Made by a program: the position numbers and the translations under genes. A DNA stretch of 64,000 nucleotides from Sediminibacterium sp. FEMGT703S (GTDB lineage Bacteria; Bacteroidota; Bacteroidia; Chitinophagales; Chitinophagaceae): contig PGCO01000013.1 of NCBI GenBank assembly GCA_002786355.1, forward strand, positions 124,001-188,000, given 5' to 3'. Below the pieces are notes generated by a model. It did not search any database. It saw only the letters and a program-made list of their open reading frames with translations, and was not told the DNA's origin. Shown one piece after another: positions 46,699 through 55,823 of this stretch; position 1 is the stretch's first letter, and each line of letters starts with the position of its first letter.

Positions 46699-48327
46699 CT
46701 AATTAGCATAATTAACCACGCTTAATAAAATATTTTTGGGATCCAGTACTACTTTCTCAGGCGTTGTATTCAATGTAAAAGAAAAGTTTTGAATCTTTTT
46801 ATTCAATTGCACTTTAAACAATTTCGGAGTAGCATTTCCTTTTGCATAACAAGCAATCTCAATAGGCAAATCAAAGAAGATGTCTCCTGTTTGCGTTTGA
46901 TTCAATTGTAAGATTAGCTTTTTTTGTTTGGAATCAAAACTCCAATTGGCATTAATGGTGGGATTAATGGGTTGATTTAACCATTGTTTGAAAAACTGTT
47001 TCAGATTTTTTCCAGATGCTTTTTCCATTTCTTCCCTAAATTGATCAGTGGTAGCATTGGCATTAAAATATTTTGTGTAATAAGATTGTATTCCTTTTTG
47101 AAAATTAGGATCCCCAACTAAATTGCGCAACATATGTAAGACCCAAGCACCTTTTTGGTAAGTAAGACCTGTAGTAACTACTTCTTTCTCGGCAGTTCGA
47201 TCACTGATAATGCTAAAATTGGGCATTTTAACAGACATATCAAATACTGCTTTTTTTGCTTTCGCAATACCCTTATCAAATTCTACTTTACCGTATTCGT
47301 TTTCAATGAACAATAAAGTAAAATAAGTGGCAAACCCTTCACTTAACCAAGCATCATCCCAGGTAGTTTCAGTTACCGCATTCCCAAACCATTGGTGGGC
47401 TATTTCGTGAATAACAATATTTCTTATCCGTTCATCTCTTTTACCATTCACTAAATCTTCTCCATAAAAAATAGCAGAAGATGTTTCCATTCCACCATTT
47501 ACACTTGGCGTTTGAATATTCGCCAGTTTTTCATAAGCAAAAGGCCCTACATACTTCGTATAAAATTCCAAGACTCTTTTAGTGGGTTCTTTAAAATCAT
47601 AAAAACCAGCTTCTCTGTTTTTTGCATATACCCAAGTTTCAATTGACTTGCCCTCAAATTGGTCTACATATTGAACAGCAAATTCAGCTACTCCTAAAAC
47701 AAATAACCAAGAAGAAACGGGCACCGATTGTTTCCAATGAGTCAGCTTTACATTATTTCCTAAATAGGATTCCTCTAATAACAAACCATTCGAAACCACT
47801 TTATATTTTGCAGGCGCTTTCACGATAAATTCAGAAGTGGCTTTATCATAAGGATGATCAATAGTAGGTAACCAATGCCTTGTCCTATTAGGCCAATTCT
47901 CATTAAAAAAACTACGATCACCAAATTTTGTAGCACCAATTCTAAGCCCATCAAAGGGTACACCATGGTATTGAATAGTGAATTGTAATTCTTCATTTAC
48001 AGCTGATGGCACTGGTAATTGTATAATGAGTTCATCATTAAGATGGGTATAGACTAACTTTTGCTTCCCAATCATTATCGCATCAACCAACATCCCTTTA
48101 CCCTGCCTTTTGTTGGTCTGATTCACTAAATCTAGCCTGAATTGTTGCATGCCTGCTTGTTTGAACTGCACTTTAATATTTGTAGTACCAACAATTATAT
48201 CGGTACTATCCAACAAACTGAGTTCAAAAGAATAATGCTTAACATCTATATTTTTATTGATGGGATAAAGATCAGCCCAAGAGAACAATGGCGATAGAAT
48301 TAATATGGCAGCGTACAGGTATTTCAT
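46699..48327 (-). CDS. M1-family metallopeptidase
   Basis: A 542-residue secreted zinc aminopeptidase-like protein. Signal peptide about residues 1-19; an N-terminal beta-saddle; then the catalytic domain with GGMETSSAIFYG (the GxMEN-type exopeptidase motif with Thr in place of Asn), the zinc motif HEIAHQWFGN, and the third zinc ligand in WLSEGFATYF. The C-terminal beta-domain is short, and the usual large helical domain is absent, as in many Bacteroidota homologues. Probably periplasmic or surface-located. It is monocistronic. Confidence 0.92.
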   Translation of the reverse strand: MKYLYAAILILSPLFSWADLYPINKNIDVKHYSFELSLLDSTDIIVGTTNIKVQFKQAGMQQFRLDLVNQTNKRQGKGMLVDAIMIGKQKLVYTHLNDELIIQLPVPSAVNEELQFTIQYHGVPFDGLRIGATKFGDRSFFNENWPNRTRHWLPTIDHPYDKATSEFIVKAPAKYKVVSNGLLLEESYLGNNVKLTHWKQSVPVSSWLFVLGVAEFAVQYVDQFEGKSIETWVYAKNREAGFYDFKEPTKRVLEFYTKYVGPFAYEKLANIQTPSVNGGMETSSAIFYGEDLVNGKRDERIRNIVIHEIAHQWFGNAVTETTWDDAWLSEGFATYFTLLFIENEYGKVEFDKGIAKAKKAVFDMSVKMPNFSIISDRTAEKEVVTTGLTYQKGAWVLHMLRNLVGDPNFQKGIQSYYTKYFNANATTDQFREEMEKASGKNLKQFFKQWLNQPINPTINANWSFDSKQKKLILQLNQTQTGDIFFDLPIEIACYAKGNATPKLFKVQLNKKIQNFSFTLNTTPEKVVLDPKNILLSVVNYAN

Positions 48328-48428
48328 CAGATTGTGTATTTGATAAATAGTAATTTACGAAAAGAACAGCCGTTAATAAAATAAGAATAGGAATTCTTTA
48401 ATCAAAATTGTATCGGCAGTATTTAATA

Positions 48429-48506
48429 ATGGTTCGAGGTATTGGTACAAATCAGAATCGTCCATTCAATGCTAATGATATTACTGCATTGAACTTCTTG
48501 TCTTAA
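48429..48506 (+). other. Candidate 25-residue small ORF upstream of a plus-strand terminator
   Basis: An ATG-to-TAA frame encodes a 25-residue peptide beginning MVRGIGTNQNRPFNAND and ending LNFLS. It lies in the 238-base gap between the DinB-like and M1 peptidase genes, both on the minus strand. A hairpin with a long plus-strand T run starts 21 bases later. No promoter is visible, so expression is unproven. It may be chance. Confidence 0.2.
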
Positions 48507-48527
48507 TCAGAATAAATAAATAAGCAG

Positions 48528-48565
48528 AAGCGCCCTCAATTCAACTATTGGGGGCGCTTTTTTTA
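48528..48565. terminator. Strong hairpin terminator next to the DinB-like gene
   Basis: AAGCGCCCTCAAT (48528-48540) pairs with ATTGGGGGCGCTT (48547-48559) with one wobble around a six-base loop, giving a 13-bp stem. The T run is on the plus strand. On the minus strand it begins 6 bases after the DinB stop and is followed by mixed T-rich sequence, so it may act in both directions. Confidence 0.8.
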
Positions 48566-49087
48566 TTACATAAGGTCTCTCTCAGTCATCTTTTTATGAT
48601 GAAGTACATGATAAATGGTGAAATACATCATTTCTCTAATTGTTAACTTTCCGAGTAATGGATGGGGCAAAATATATCTATCCAGCTCTTCTTCAGTAAA
48701 CTTATCTAGCTTTTGGGTAAGCCATTTTATTTCATCACCAATTGATTTAGCAATTTTTATTTTTTGATCATTGCTAACTTGCCTAGGAACAAATCTTGCA
48801 GTTGCTCTACCACCTAGTTCCAATTTACTGTGGTATTTAGCAATCAAATCTTCGTAGGTTTTACTTTCCCTATTAGCTTTCCCCCAAATAAGAGATAAGA
48901 CAAACTTTGGTACAGTTAATATTTGTCTTACAGGTTTAACGCTAAGTAAAATATGCTCCAGCTGTTGCCCAGGGGTCCATTTTTCATTTTTGCTTTGTTC
49001 GAATTCTTCATTTGATAAGGAATGGATGTATTCAATAAAAGAATGATGATTTTCAATCAACTTATCTTTGGCTGCTTGTTTTTGCAT
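48566..49087 (-). CDS. DinB-like superfamily protein
   Basis: A 173-residue four-helix-bundle protein of the DinB_2/DUF1569-like group. The first helix holds LIENHHSFIEYIHSLSNEEF, with the conserved KWTPGQQLEHILLS motif following. The C-terminal helix REMMYFTIYHVLHHKKMTERDL carries the histidines that bind a metal in characterised members. Such proteins include metal-dependent thiol S-transferases, but the substrate here is unknown. No signal peptide is seen. Confidence 0.85.
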   Translation of the reverse strand: MQKQAAKDKLIENHHSFIEYIHSLSNEEFEQSKNEKWTPGQQLEHILLSVKPVRQILTVPKFVLSLIWGKANRESKTYEDLIAKYHSKLELGGRATARFVPRQVSNDQKIKIAKSIGDEIKWLTQKLDKFTEEELDRYILPHPLLGKLTIREMMYFTIYHVLHHKKMTERDLM

Positions 49088-49234
49088 GAATGGTATTTTT
49101 AATTTTAAGTCAATAGTGCAATTTTTACAAGACTATTGGTTACCAATAAAGGTCATTCTTTTTAGGAGAAAATCTTATGTGGATATTTGAACTTTGCTTT
49201 GTATATTGATAAAAACTGCAATATTTTAATTTAC

Positions 49235-51123
49235 ATGTTTTTACTAAGACTATTTAACTATAAGATTAAGTACAAAATAGCATTAATGGTGATTGGACTT
49301 TTGTACGTTTCCAAAGCCAATGCATGGGTTTATCCAGAACATAGGCGCATCAGTATATTAGCTATCCAGCAGTTAAGCCAAACACAGCAACAATTGCTTC
49401 ATCAAATTTGGCAAGAAATTCGAAAAGGCAACGAATCAAGATTAAGCGAACAAGTCTTTAATCTTGTTCAAACTAAACCAGTAAAACAAATCGATTTTGC
49501 AGCTTGGTCTGCCATAGCCGGGGACCACAGTTGTTCGCCAGCAACAATGCTTGAAACTATTTTAAAAACTGATTGGATATTAAAAGTAGCAACTATTGGA
49601 GATGAATTAGAGCAAGGATTTTCTACTGTAAAGAATAATTCGCAGCTCATCAATACCCTCAGAAAATCTGATATGCAATTAATGCGAGCTGATAATGCAT
49701 ATGTTACCCGAGCAGGTGCTAACAGTGTCCATTTTTTATTGCCTCGCCAATCAGTAAATATGACAAGCTAAGCATATTTAAAGGATTGTATTGCACCTGG
49801 GGCACCATTAAATGCAATGGGGGCATACGCCTATTACCATCAACAAGCATTAGCAAAAGCTAGGCTATACGCTTCACAACCAAAAGACTATCCTAATAAA
49901 AATCAATTAATAATGGGAGCTTTGGCAGACGAAGCTTTCGCTATCCATTTTTTACAAGATGCCTTTGCCGCAGGACATATAGCTGGTTCTTGGGGAAATG
50001 CATCTCAGCAAAAAGGAACACACGATTATTACAATGAACATGGATTGGCGGTTGACAGTTGGGATGGGAAAAAACAAGTCGTTTTTGGAGACGCATATTT
50101 AAATAAAGAAGACGCTGCGTTGACTGCAAAAACGGTAGCCAGTAGTTTAGGACAATTACTAGAATCATTGACTTTAAGCGATTTTACGCAACCTATTCAA
50201 GCAAGTACCTTGGCAGACACTTTTAATATTTGCAACAATGCATTCATGCCAACTCAACAGTATGATATAACAAGCATTAATGAAATTTTTCAAACAACAC
50301 TAATTCCTGGACTAGTAAACGGATACGGTGCACTTCCTCGATTTAGAGCAGAAATTGGCGGTTTCATTGGTGTTTCCACAGCACTAATTGGCAACAGTTT
50401 AAGTGGTGGATTTGCACAAGACCAAAAAACAATTGGTGCAATGGGTGGCATAGAAGGCAATATTCGATTTGGGATTGGCTTAAATGACGTTTTAAATCAA
50501 TCAGGAGACGGTTTAGCATTTATTCAATTTGGATGGAGGCAAGATGGTGCATCGAGCAATAATATCATTAATAGCAACCCATCTGTATTAGCTTCAAATT
50601 CCATCACGTCGGCAATCCCTGCAAGAGCAGGTTTTAATTTTCGCATCCGCATGCCATTTTATTTAATACCAGGTGATTTATTATTGGCTATCCCAGCACT
50701 GCTATTTACTTCCCCTAAAACATTAAGTAAAATGGGGGTTGCTGCTGAAATGGAGGATTAGTGCCATGGCAGTCGGTGATTAATACTAAAATAGGCAGAT
50801 TCCAAATGGTATTAGGCAGAGAAGTAGGGGTTACATTGTATGGATTAAAATCGCCGCGAGATTATATACTCGTGCCAACTGCGAATAGCTCTGTTGCAGT
50901 AGAGTACCAATCGACTAAATTAGAATTCCCATTCTTAGAATATAGGCCTTCGAGAAAATTTTCACAAGACCAATCATCCAGTATACTCATTCAATTAAGT
51001 GCGGGTGTAGATATGCCTCATAAAGCCAAATCAATATTCCCAATAGGCGAACCAACGCCTGAACTAAAACCAATTTGGTTTACTAGTATAAGACTGATGT
51101 TTAATTGGAGACACTATTTATAA
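49235..51123 (+). pseudogene. Broken gene: secreted zinc phospholipase C / P1 nuclease-like protein with C-terminal barrel-like domain
   Basis: Three open segments, 49235-49771, 49772-50761 and 50749-51123, read as one ancestral protein. The ATG at 49235 opens a signal peptide ending SKANAWVYPEHR. The TAA at 49769-49771 is in the same frame as the next segment, and sequence continues sensibly past it. Zinc-site motifs of the phospholipase C/P1 nuclease fold are spread over both sides: GDHSCSP and NSVHFLLPRQ before the stop, AIHFLQDAFAAGHIAGSW and THDYYNEHG after. The second lesion is near 50748: restoring one A in the run (GAAATGG to GAAAATGG) joins AAE to NGGLVPWQSVINTKIG. Two independent lesions make loss of function likely. 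Sequencing error cannot be excluded. Confidence 0.82.
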
Positions 51124-51179
51124 AATCGAATCAAAGCTTAGCAAGCCAGCTAAATTGATATTCATTATTTTTGTAGACT

Positions 51180-52349
51180 ATGAAAAAGCTGACTTCGGTA
51201 ATTGTGCTAGTGTATTTTGCAATGCTTTGTATTAATTGCAAGGCTTCATCAGATAGTTTATTGATAAAACAATTGTTGGAGAGTATTTCAAAAGATCAAG
51301 CAAAAGAAAACGATAAAGATTTTTTTGAAGGAATGTTCCCCACCTTTAGAGAATGGGGCGCATCTCCCGTTAATAGACAACCCGACAATAATGTTTACTT
51401 TACCGCCATCACCAATTTTACCCTTAAGCAATTGCTTCCAAAAATGGCTCCCCATCAACAGGTATTGATAGATGGTATGATTAAAAAGGGAGTAAAATGT
51501 TATCCAAACTTTTTAAATAAAAAACCAGGCGGGTTATACGAATTTTTTCCGGCGGATAATACGTTTATGCCTAATAGCCTTTTTCTTAAATACTTTAAAA
51601 AACAATTAAGTTCAGGAGAAGATGCAGATGATTGTGTAATGGTATTCATGACACAGAATCATCCAGACAGCACTTTAAATCGTTTCCATCAAAAACTAAT
51701 TAACGCAGCAAATTTATCTAGAAAAAGAGTTGTTAATACTTTTAAAAGATATAGAGATATACCAGCATATTCAACATTCTTAGGCCCGAAAATGAAAATA
51801 GATTTTGATTTTTGTGTTCAAACCAATGTGATGTATTATTTACTTGGGCAGAAAAAGAAATTTGAAAAACAAGACGAAGCAACGCTAACACTTTTACTCG
51901 AGAATGTTCGTAATAGAGATTATATTTTTCATCCAGCCTATATTTCTCCATGGTATGCTAGTTCTTCTTTATTGATTTATCATATTGCACGATTACTAGA
52001 CGCATATGAGATTCCCGCATTTAATCCTTATAAAGACCAACTAATTGATGATGCTAAACACTTATTAAATCAGCCTTCGAATATTATGGAGAAAATTATA
52101 CTCTCCACTTCCATTTTAAGGCTTGGAGGAAAATTAGATGTACCACTTATTGTAAAAGATCTGGAAACCTTTGAAAAAAGCAACCATCAATCATTCCCAT
52201 TTTTTCAGGCAAGAGGATCAGGACTTATGCCAAATACCTTAAAACGATTATACTCAATTCAAGGTCCTGCATTTTACTTTAATTTTTTGTGCCCTACCTA
52301 TAACAAAACGTTGTTACTAGAATATCTGGTTGAGCAGAAAAGAGGGTGA
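51180..52349 (+). CDS. Exported protein of unknown function, possible alpha/alpha toroid
   Basis: A 389-residue protein with an N-terminal hydrophobic signal (about residues 4-20). The body is helical with short repeats and an acidic DADDCVMVFM motif near residue 145. Prenyltransferase/squalene-cyclase-like toroids have comparable helix-and-Asp patterns, but I cannot make that assignment. The C-terminal half has regularly spaced helices (LLIYHIARLLDAY; KIILSTSILRLGG). It lies 56 bases after the broken phospholipase C-like gene and may have been its partner. A TATTTTTG box at 51166-51173 precedes it closely. Confidence 0.65.
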   Translation: MKKLTSVIVLVYFAMLCINCKASSDSLLIKQLLESISKDQAKENDKDFFEGMFPTFREWGASPVNRQPDNNVYFTAITNFTLKQLLPKMAPHQQVLIDGMIKKGVKCYPNFLNKKPGGLYEFFPADNTFMPNSLFLKYFKKQLSSGEDADDCVMVFMTQNHPDSTLNRFHQKLINAANLSRKRVVNTFKRYRDIPAYSTFLGPKMKIDFDFCVQTNVMYYLLGQKKKFEKQDEATLTLLLENVRNRDYIFHPAYISPWYASSSLLIYHIARLLDAYEIPAFNPYKDQLIDDAKHLLNQPSNIMEKIILSTSILRLGGKLDVPLIVKDLETFEKSNHQSFPFFQARGSGLMPNTLKRLYSIQGPAFYFNFLCPTYNKTLLLEYLVEQKRG

Positions 52350-52357
52350 TTCAAAAA

Positions 52358-53089
52358 TTAAAATGCATCCCAACCAAGTAAATTAATTTCAAGCACTATG
52401 CCCATATCTTTAGGGGTAGAAGGATTCGGAATTTGCCAACCTGCACAAATTTGAATTCGTTTTGTTAAATTATACATTCCTCCTATCACTGCTACTGAAG
52501 CATCATTATTTCCACTAACCCAATCGCCCATCAAATACCACTTTTTTGAGAGTTTAAACTCATAGCCTAACATGGCTCCAAATGTATTTCCTTGACCAAC
52601 AAACATTTGATTAGTTTGATATAGTCCTGCAACAATTCTGCTTTTATGATTCATTAAATGAAATACACCTAAACCATAGGTGAAATAGTTCAATTCTTTA
52701 TTCTGAATTCTACCACTTACATTATAGCCAATTTGTGTTCCAATATTGAAGTCAATATGTTTAGTGATCGCAAATTGCTTTTGAAGCGTTCCCATAATAA
52801 TAGGGTAAACAGCTCCTTTAGTGGGATTATCATTGTGTAAGACACGCCAGTTAGGTGAAAAATAAAGGCCTTTACCAACCACATTAACTCCTGCATCCCA
52901 ACCTTTACCTAATCCGTAAACAAAATGCGCCTTTGATTCAAACTTGTTGTTATATACATTTAGCTGGTGCTGATAAAAAGCTTTCTTTGCATTGGTAATA
53001 TCTCCAGAAGGTATATTAAAAAGATTTTGCTGTGCGTTACTACTTATGGATATTAATAAAAAAACAATAACGAATAATTTAAGATTCAT
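52358..53089 (-). CDS. Predicted outer-membrane beta-barrel protein
   Basis: A 243-residue protein from the ATG at 53089, which opens a clear signal peptide (MNLKLFVIVFLLISISSNAQ). An in-frame extension to 53176 is rejected because it would place 29 residues before the signal. The mature part has repeating amphipathic strands (VYGLGKGWDAGVNVVGKGLY; MLGYEFKLSKKWYLMGDW). A TACATTTG -7 box at 53112-53119 on the same strand supports the start. Function unknown; it is convergent with the preceding gene. Confidence 0.7.
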   Translation of the reverse strand: MNLKLFVIVFLLISISSNAQQNLFNIPSGDITNAKKAFYQHQLNVYNNKFESKAHFVYGLGKGWDAGVNVVGKGLYFSPNWRVLHNDNPTKGAVYPIIMGTLQKQFAITKHIDFNIGTQIGYNVSGRIQNKELNYFTYGLGVFHLMNHKSRIVAGLYQTNQMFVGQGNTFGAMLGYEFKLSKKWYLMGDWVSGNNDASVAVIGGMYNLTKRIQICAGWQIPNPSTPKDMGIVLEINLLGWDAF

Positions 53090-53186
53090 GCTAACTGCTA
53101 TTAAATTTTCGCAAATGTATAAGATTTTATAAATAATAATTGTTAATTGTAAATCAATAATCGCAATACTGTTCAATAATAATTTT

Positions 53187-53440
53187 ATGAAACACCCGTT
53201 TTCAACCCTATTTTTATTTTGTATGTTAGGCTCGCAAGGTCAACACAATTCCCCCCTTGTTTTTTATTTCATGTAAAAGACAACAAAATTGTTCCATTCG
53301 AAAACAGCCTTAAAATGAAATCCGCATTAGACAACCAAATTGTTCCAGCAGAATTAGTATTGATGGAAAAAGGTGGCCATAGCTTTGGACTTACTAAGAA
53401 ACAAGAACCCACCGACTGGTTCAAAGCTTTACAAATCTGA
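53187..53440 (+). pseudogene. Internally deleted alpha/beta-hydrolase remnant
   Basis: The ATG at 53187 starts a good signal peptide (MKHPFSTLFLFCMLGSQGQ) whose frame soon stops. In another frame, from about 53240, comes the C-terminus of an alpha/beta hydrolase: FPPCFLFHVKDNKIVPFENS with the catalytic-Asp region, then MEKGGHSFGL with the catalytic histidine, ending TDWFKALQI. The middle of the protein, including the nucleophile serine region, is missing. The two ends therefore seem joined out of frame by a deletion of perhaps 200 codons. This is inferred from family architecture, with no intact copy in the window. Confidence 0.65.
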
Positions 53441-53458
53441 ATGAGAGCACAAGGATTT

Positions 53459-53815
53459 TTATAATATTTCTTTTGCCCTATATCGAACCATTTCTATGAT
53501 CAATGGCAAGGGCAGGGGTTGATCTAGTGGAAATTGAACTGCACCTTTAGAAGTTTTATAAGCTGTGAGCTGTTTAGCAAATTGGAGAATTGGCGAAGGT
53601 GTTGGATAAAATCCAATATGATGCTTATTTACTGCATAATATGCCAAGGGCTTCTTCATTTTAAAGGCTGGCATTCCGTAGCTAATACCCTCTATTGCTT
53701 TAGGTGCTGCTTCTTGAATTGCCATTCTTAGTTGTTTTAATTTTTGCTGAATGTCAGCATCAAAGCAATGATGATACTCATCAATTGAAGTGTATTTGAG
53801 ATGACTTTTATTCAT
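53459..53815 (-). CDS. DUF1801 domain-containing protein (YdhG-like)
   Basis: A 118-residue cytoplasmic protein of the DUF1801 family, related to the iron-chaperone frataxin-like YdhG group. The family signature is EAAPKAIEGISYGMPAFKM followed by AYYAVNKHHIGFYP and the closing FPLDQPLPLPLIIEMVRYRA. Function is poorly known. It is transcribed leftwards, downstream of the beta-lactamase fusion gene with a gap of 37 bases. Confidence 0.88.
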   Translation of the reverse strand: MNKSHLKYTSIDEYHHCFDADIQQKLKQLRMAIQEAAPKAIEGISYGMPAFKMKKPLAYYAVNKHHIGFYPTPSPILQFAKQLTAYKTSKGAVQFPLDQPLPLPLIIEMVRYRAKEIL

Positions 53816-53852
53816 AATAAAAGTATAAATGATTAGATGAATTTCATTAATA

Positions 53853-54902
53853 CTAGTTAGCCCAATAATCTACCACGGTTACTTTATCTAAAATATTGGG
53901 TAGTAGTTTGGTGAAAGCCACATGAATAGGATGAACTAAATAATCGTCACGGTCTTTCTCGCTAGAAAAGGTTAAAACAAAACAATGCGTTAACCCCTGA
54001 TTCAACTTTTCAGGACTATTATTTACACCCCATTCATAACTTTTGATGGTCTTGATTTGATTGGGTAACTCGCCAAAAGCTTTGATGGCGAGTTCGATAG
54101 AATCTTTATTGGCATTAGCTTTCCAACCAAATAAAACTACGTGACGGAGTTCTTGTTCAGCTCTTAGTTGCTTTGCCATTCTGATAGAGTTTTTTAAAGA
54201 ATTAATATTTTTCCAATCACTATGTGTAGTAATGATAAATCGGGGATTCGGAAATTTACGCTGAACCTTCAAAAGTGTATTGGCGTATTCTATTTTATTG
54301 CCATCACCCAAATAACCTAGGTTCTCATCTTTAGCTCCCTTTATTAAACAGCCACCCAGTAATATCTTCTCTTTAGGAAACCAAATGACGATATTATCCT
54401 TCGTATGCCCCTCCCCTGGATAGTAGGTTTCAAATTGATATTCATCTACTACAAATGAAGTGTCTTTAGACATTAAGAATTGGGCTCTTTTCGCATTGTT
54501 CTTTTTACTCAATTCATCTGTCAATTGGGTGGTATAGGTTTTAATCCCCAATTGCTTATAATATTCCAACCCAGCTGTTTTATCACTATGCCAATGCGTA
54601 GCAAAAGCCATGATGACTTTTTTATTATGTCTGTTCTGTATACTATCTAATAGCGGCTGAAATTGAGTGGTATCCCAAGGCGTATCAAATAAGACCACAC
54701 CTTTTTTAGTAACTAAATAAACGCCATTGGCGCGAACTTTAGAATCCTGATAGGTATTGTAAGTAGTATACACATAGAAGTTTCCTGTGAGGGATTCAAT
54801 GAGGAGTTTTTTATTGGCTTGAGCGTAAGAAGCACTTAACAAACATAGGTTCATGAAAAATAAAGTAATGCAAACTTTAAGCTGTTGTTGAGACATTTCC
54901 AT
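53853..54902 (-). CDS. Subclass B1 metallo-beta-lactamase fused to a C-terminal Dabb domain
   Basis: A 349-residue exported protein. Signal peptide about residues 1-28. The metallo-beta-lactamase domain (about 35-245) has all six B1 zinc ligands: His103, His105 and Asp107 in HWHSDKTAG, His166 in GEGHTKDN, Cys185 in GGCLIK, and His227 in TTHSDW, where B1 enzymes usually have PGHxxW. Residues 252-347 form a stress-responsive A/B-barrel (Dabb) domain: ELRHVVLFGWK, then GLTHCFVLTF with DDYLVHPIHVAF. I know of no standard B1 enzyme with this tail. Whether it hydrolyses beta-lactams is untested. It starts 2 bases after the His-rich protein gene. Confidence 0.88.
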   Translation of the reverse strand: MEMSQQQLKVCITLFFMNLCLLSASYAQANKKLLIESLTGNFYVYTTYNTYQDSKVRANGVYLVTKKGVVLFDTPWDTTQFQPLLDSIQNRHNKKVIMAFATHWHSDKTAGLEYYKQLGIKTYTTQLTDELSKKNNAKRAQFLMSKDTSFVVDEYQFETYYPGEGHTKDNIVIWFPKEKILLGGCLIKGAKDENLGYLGDGNKIEYANTLLKVQRKFPNPRFIITTHSDWKNINSLKNSIRMAKQLRAEQELRHVVLFGWKANANKDSIELAIKAFGELPNQIKTIKSYEWGVNNSPEKLNQGLTHCFVLTFSSEKDRDDYLVHPIHVAFTKLLPNILDKVTVVDYWAN

Positions 54903-54904
54903 GA

Positions 54905-55804
54905 CTAATTATTTACAGACTTAATATGATTCTTTAAATCATCAGCAGCTTTTTTTGCATAATCCATTCTAGCATCTAAGGTTTTCATAGCCACTTCAAA
55001 CTGCACCAAATAATTGTATATTTTATGCAAAGTGGCTTTATCTGATTTTATGAGTACTAATTGTTTACTTTCAAAAACAGCATTTGCTTTGGCTTCAAAA
55101 GCTGTATCTTTTTTTCCAGCTGTTTGTACTTTAAAGTCAGTTATTACATCATTAAAAGGGGTTTGATCTGAAATCTCATTATACAAACCAGTCGTCTTTT
55201 CATTGATGATATTGGTAAAATTAACCGCAGCATCTACCATATAAGTAACTCGTTCATAATAATCATTAATATGAAGTATTAAAGAGTCACTCTTGATAAG
55301 CCTTAGTAAACCAGTAGTAGTTAGTTGATCATAAGCTGATGAATTGAAACGAGGCTCACCATAAGCACTTAACCCTTCTCTTAGTTTATAAAAGCGGTTA
55401 TAGTCTTTTTTGCCATTGATCAGAGCCACTACTTCGTAACGTAAAGAGTCTAATATCGCAATACCATATTGGGTAATTTTCTGATTATTATCAATCCGAG
55501 TAATATCATAATCGAGGTTATCAACCATAATATTCAGCTGTCTTTCTACTCTTTGTTCCTCAATATAATGTTCACGAAAATTTTCTGCTAAAAATCCACA
55601 AAACACAGCTAAGAATAGCATAAAGAATTCCCAGAAATAAGACTTCAAGGTTTTTTTTCCGTGGTCATGATGGGCGTGGTGGTGTACTTCCATTGGTTGG
55701 GCTTGTTCGATTGTTTCAGATGAGGTTTCAAAAGAATTGTGTATTTCTGTTGATGAATGCTGTTGAACATCTTCCAAATTTTGCTCCTGTTGGTTCTCTG
55801 ACAT
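54905..55804 (-). CDS. His-rich single-pass membrane protein, copy A
   Basis: A 299-residue protein of an unnamed Bacteroidota family. A polar N-terminal tail of 37 residues precedes the shared module (residues 38-74): MEVHHHAHHDHGKK followed by a membrane helix, FFMLFLAVFCGFLAE. The rest (about 225 residues) is helical, with YDQLTTTGLLRLIKSDSL similar to TQLRSSGNLRLISNDS in copy B. Positive charges before the helix suggest a cytoplasmic His-rich end and a periplasmic C-terminal domain. The metal role is inference. The beta-lactamase fusion gene follows by 2 bases. Confidence 0.75.
   Translation of the reverse strand: MSENQQEQNLEDVQQHSSTEIHNSFETSSETIEQAQPMEVHHHAHHDHGKKTLKSYFWEFFMLFLAVFCGFLAENFREHYIEEQRVERQLNIMVDNLDYDITRIDNNQKITQYGIAILDSLRYEVVALINGKKDYNRFYKLREGLSAYGEPRFNSSAYDQLTTTGLLRLIKSDSLILHINDYYERVTYMVDAAVNFTNIINEKTTGLYNEISDQTPFNDVITDFKVQTAGKKDTAFEAKANAVFESKQLVLIKSDKATLHKIYNYLVQFEVAMKTLDARMDYAKKAADDLKNHIKSVNN
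55583..55693 (-). repeat. His-rich/transmembrane module, copy A (111 bases)
   Basis: This encodes 37 residues from MEVHHH to GFLAE and aligns without gaps to copies B and C. It is the most diverged of the three at DNA level. Confidence 0.85.
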
Positions 55805-55823
55805 AATTGGATGACTTATTGGG

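Noticed and set aside
49772..50761. 49817-50761 and 50761-51123 as separate intact genes
   Set aside because: The first lacks a signal peptide and half of its zinc ligands, and the second starts at a GTG inside a stop codon. Both read better as parts of one broken gene.
55661..55693. His-rich segment as a sign of a nickel hydrogenase or urease accessory protein
   Set aside because: No GTPase motif or hydrogenase gene is present, and the segment is tied to a membrane helix. Only a general metal-binding possibility is kept.
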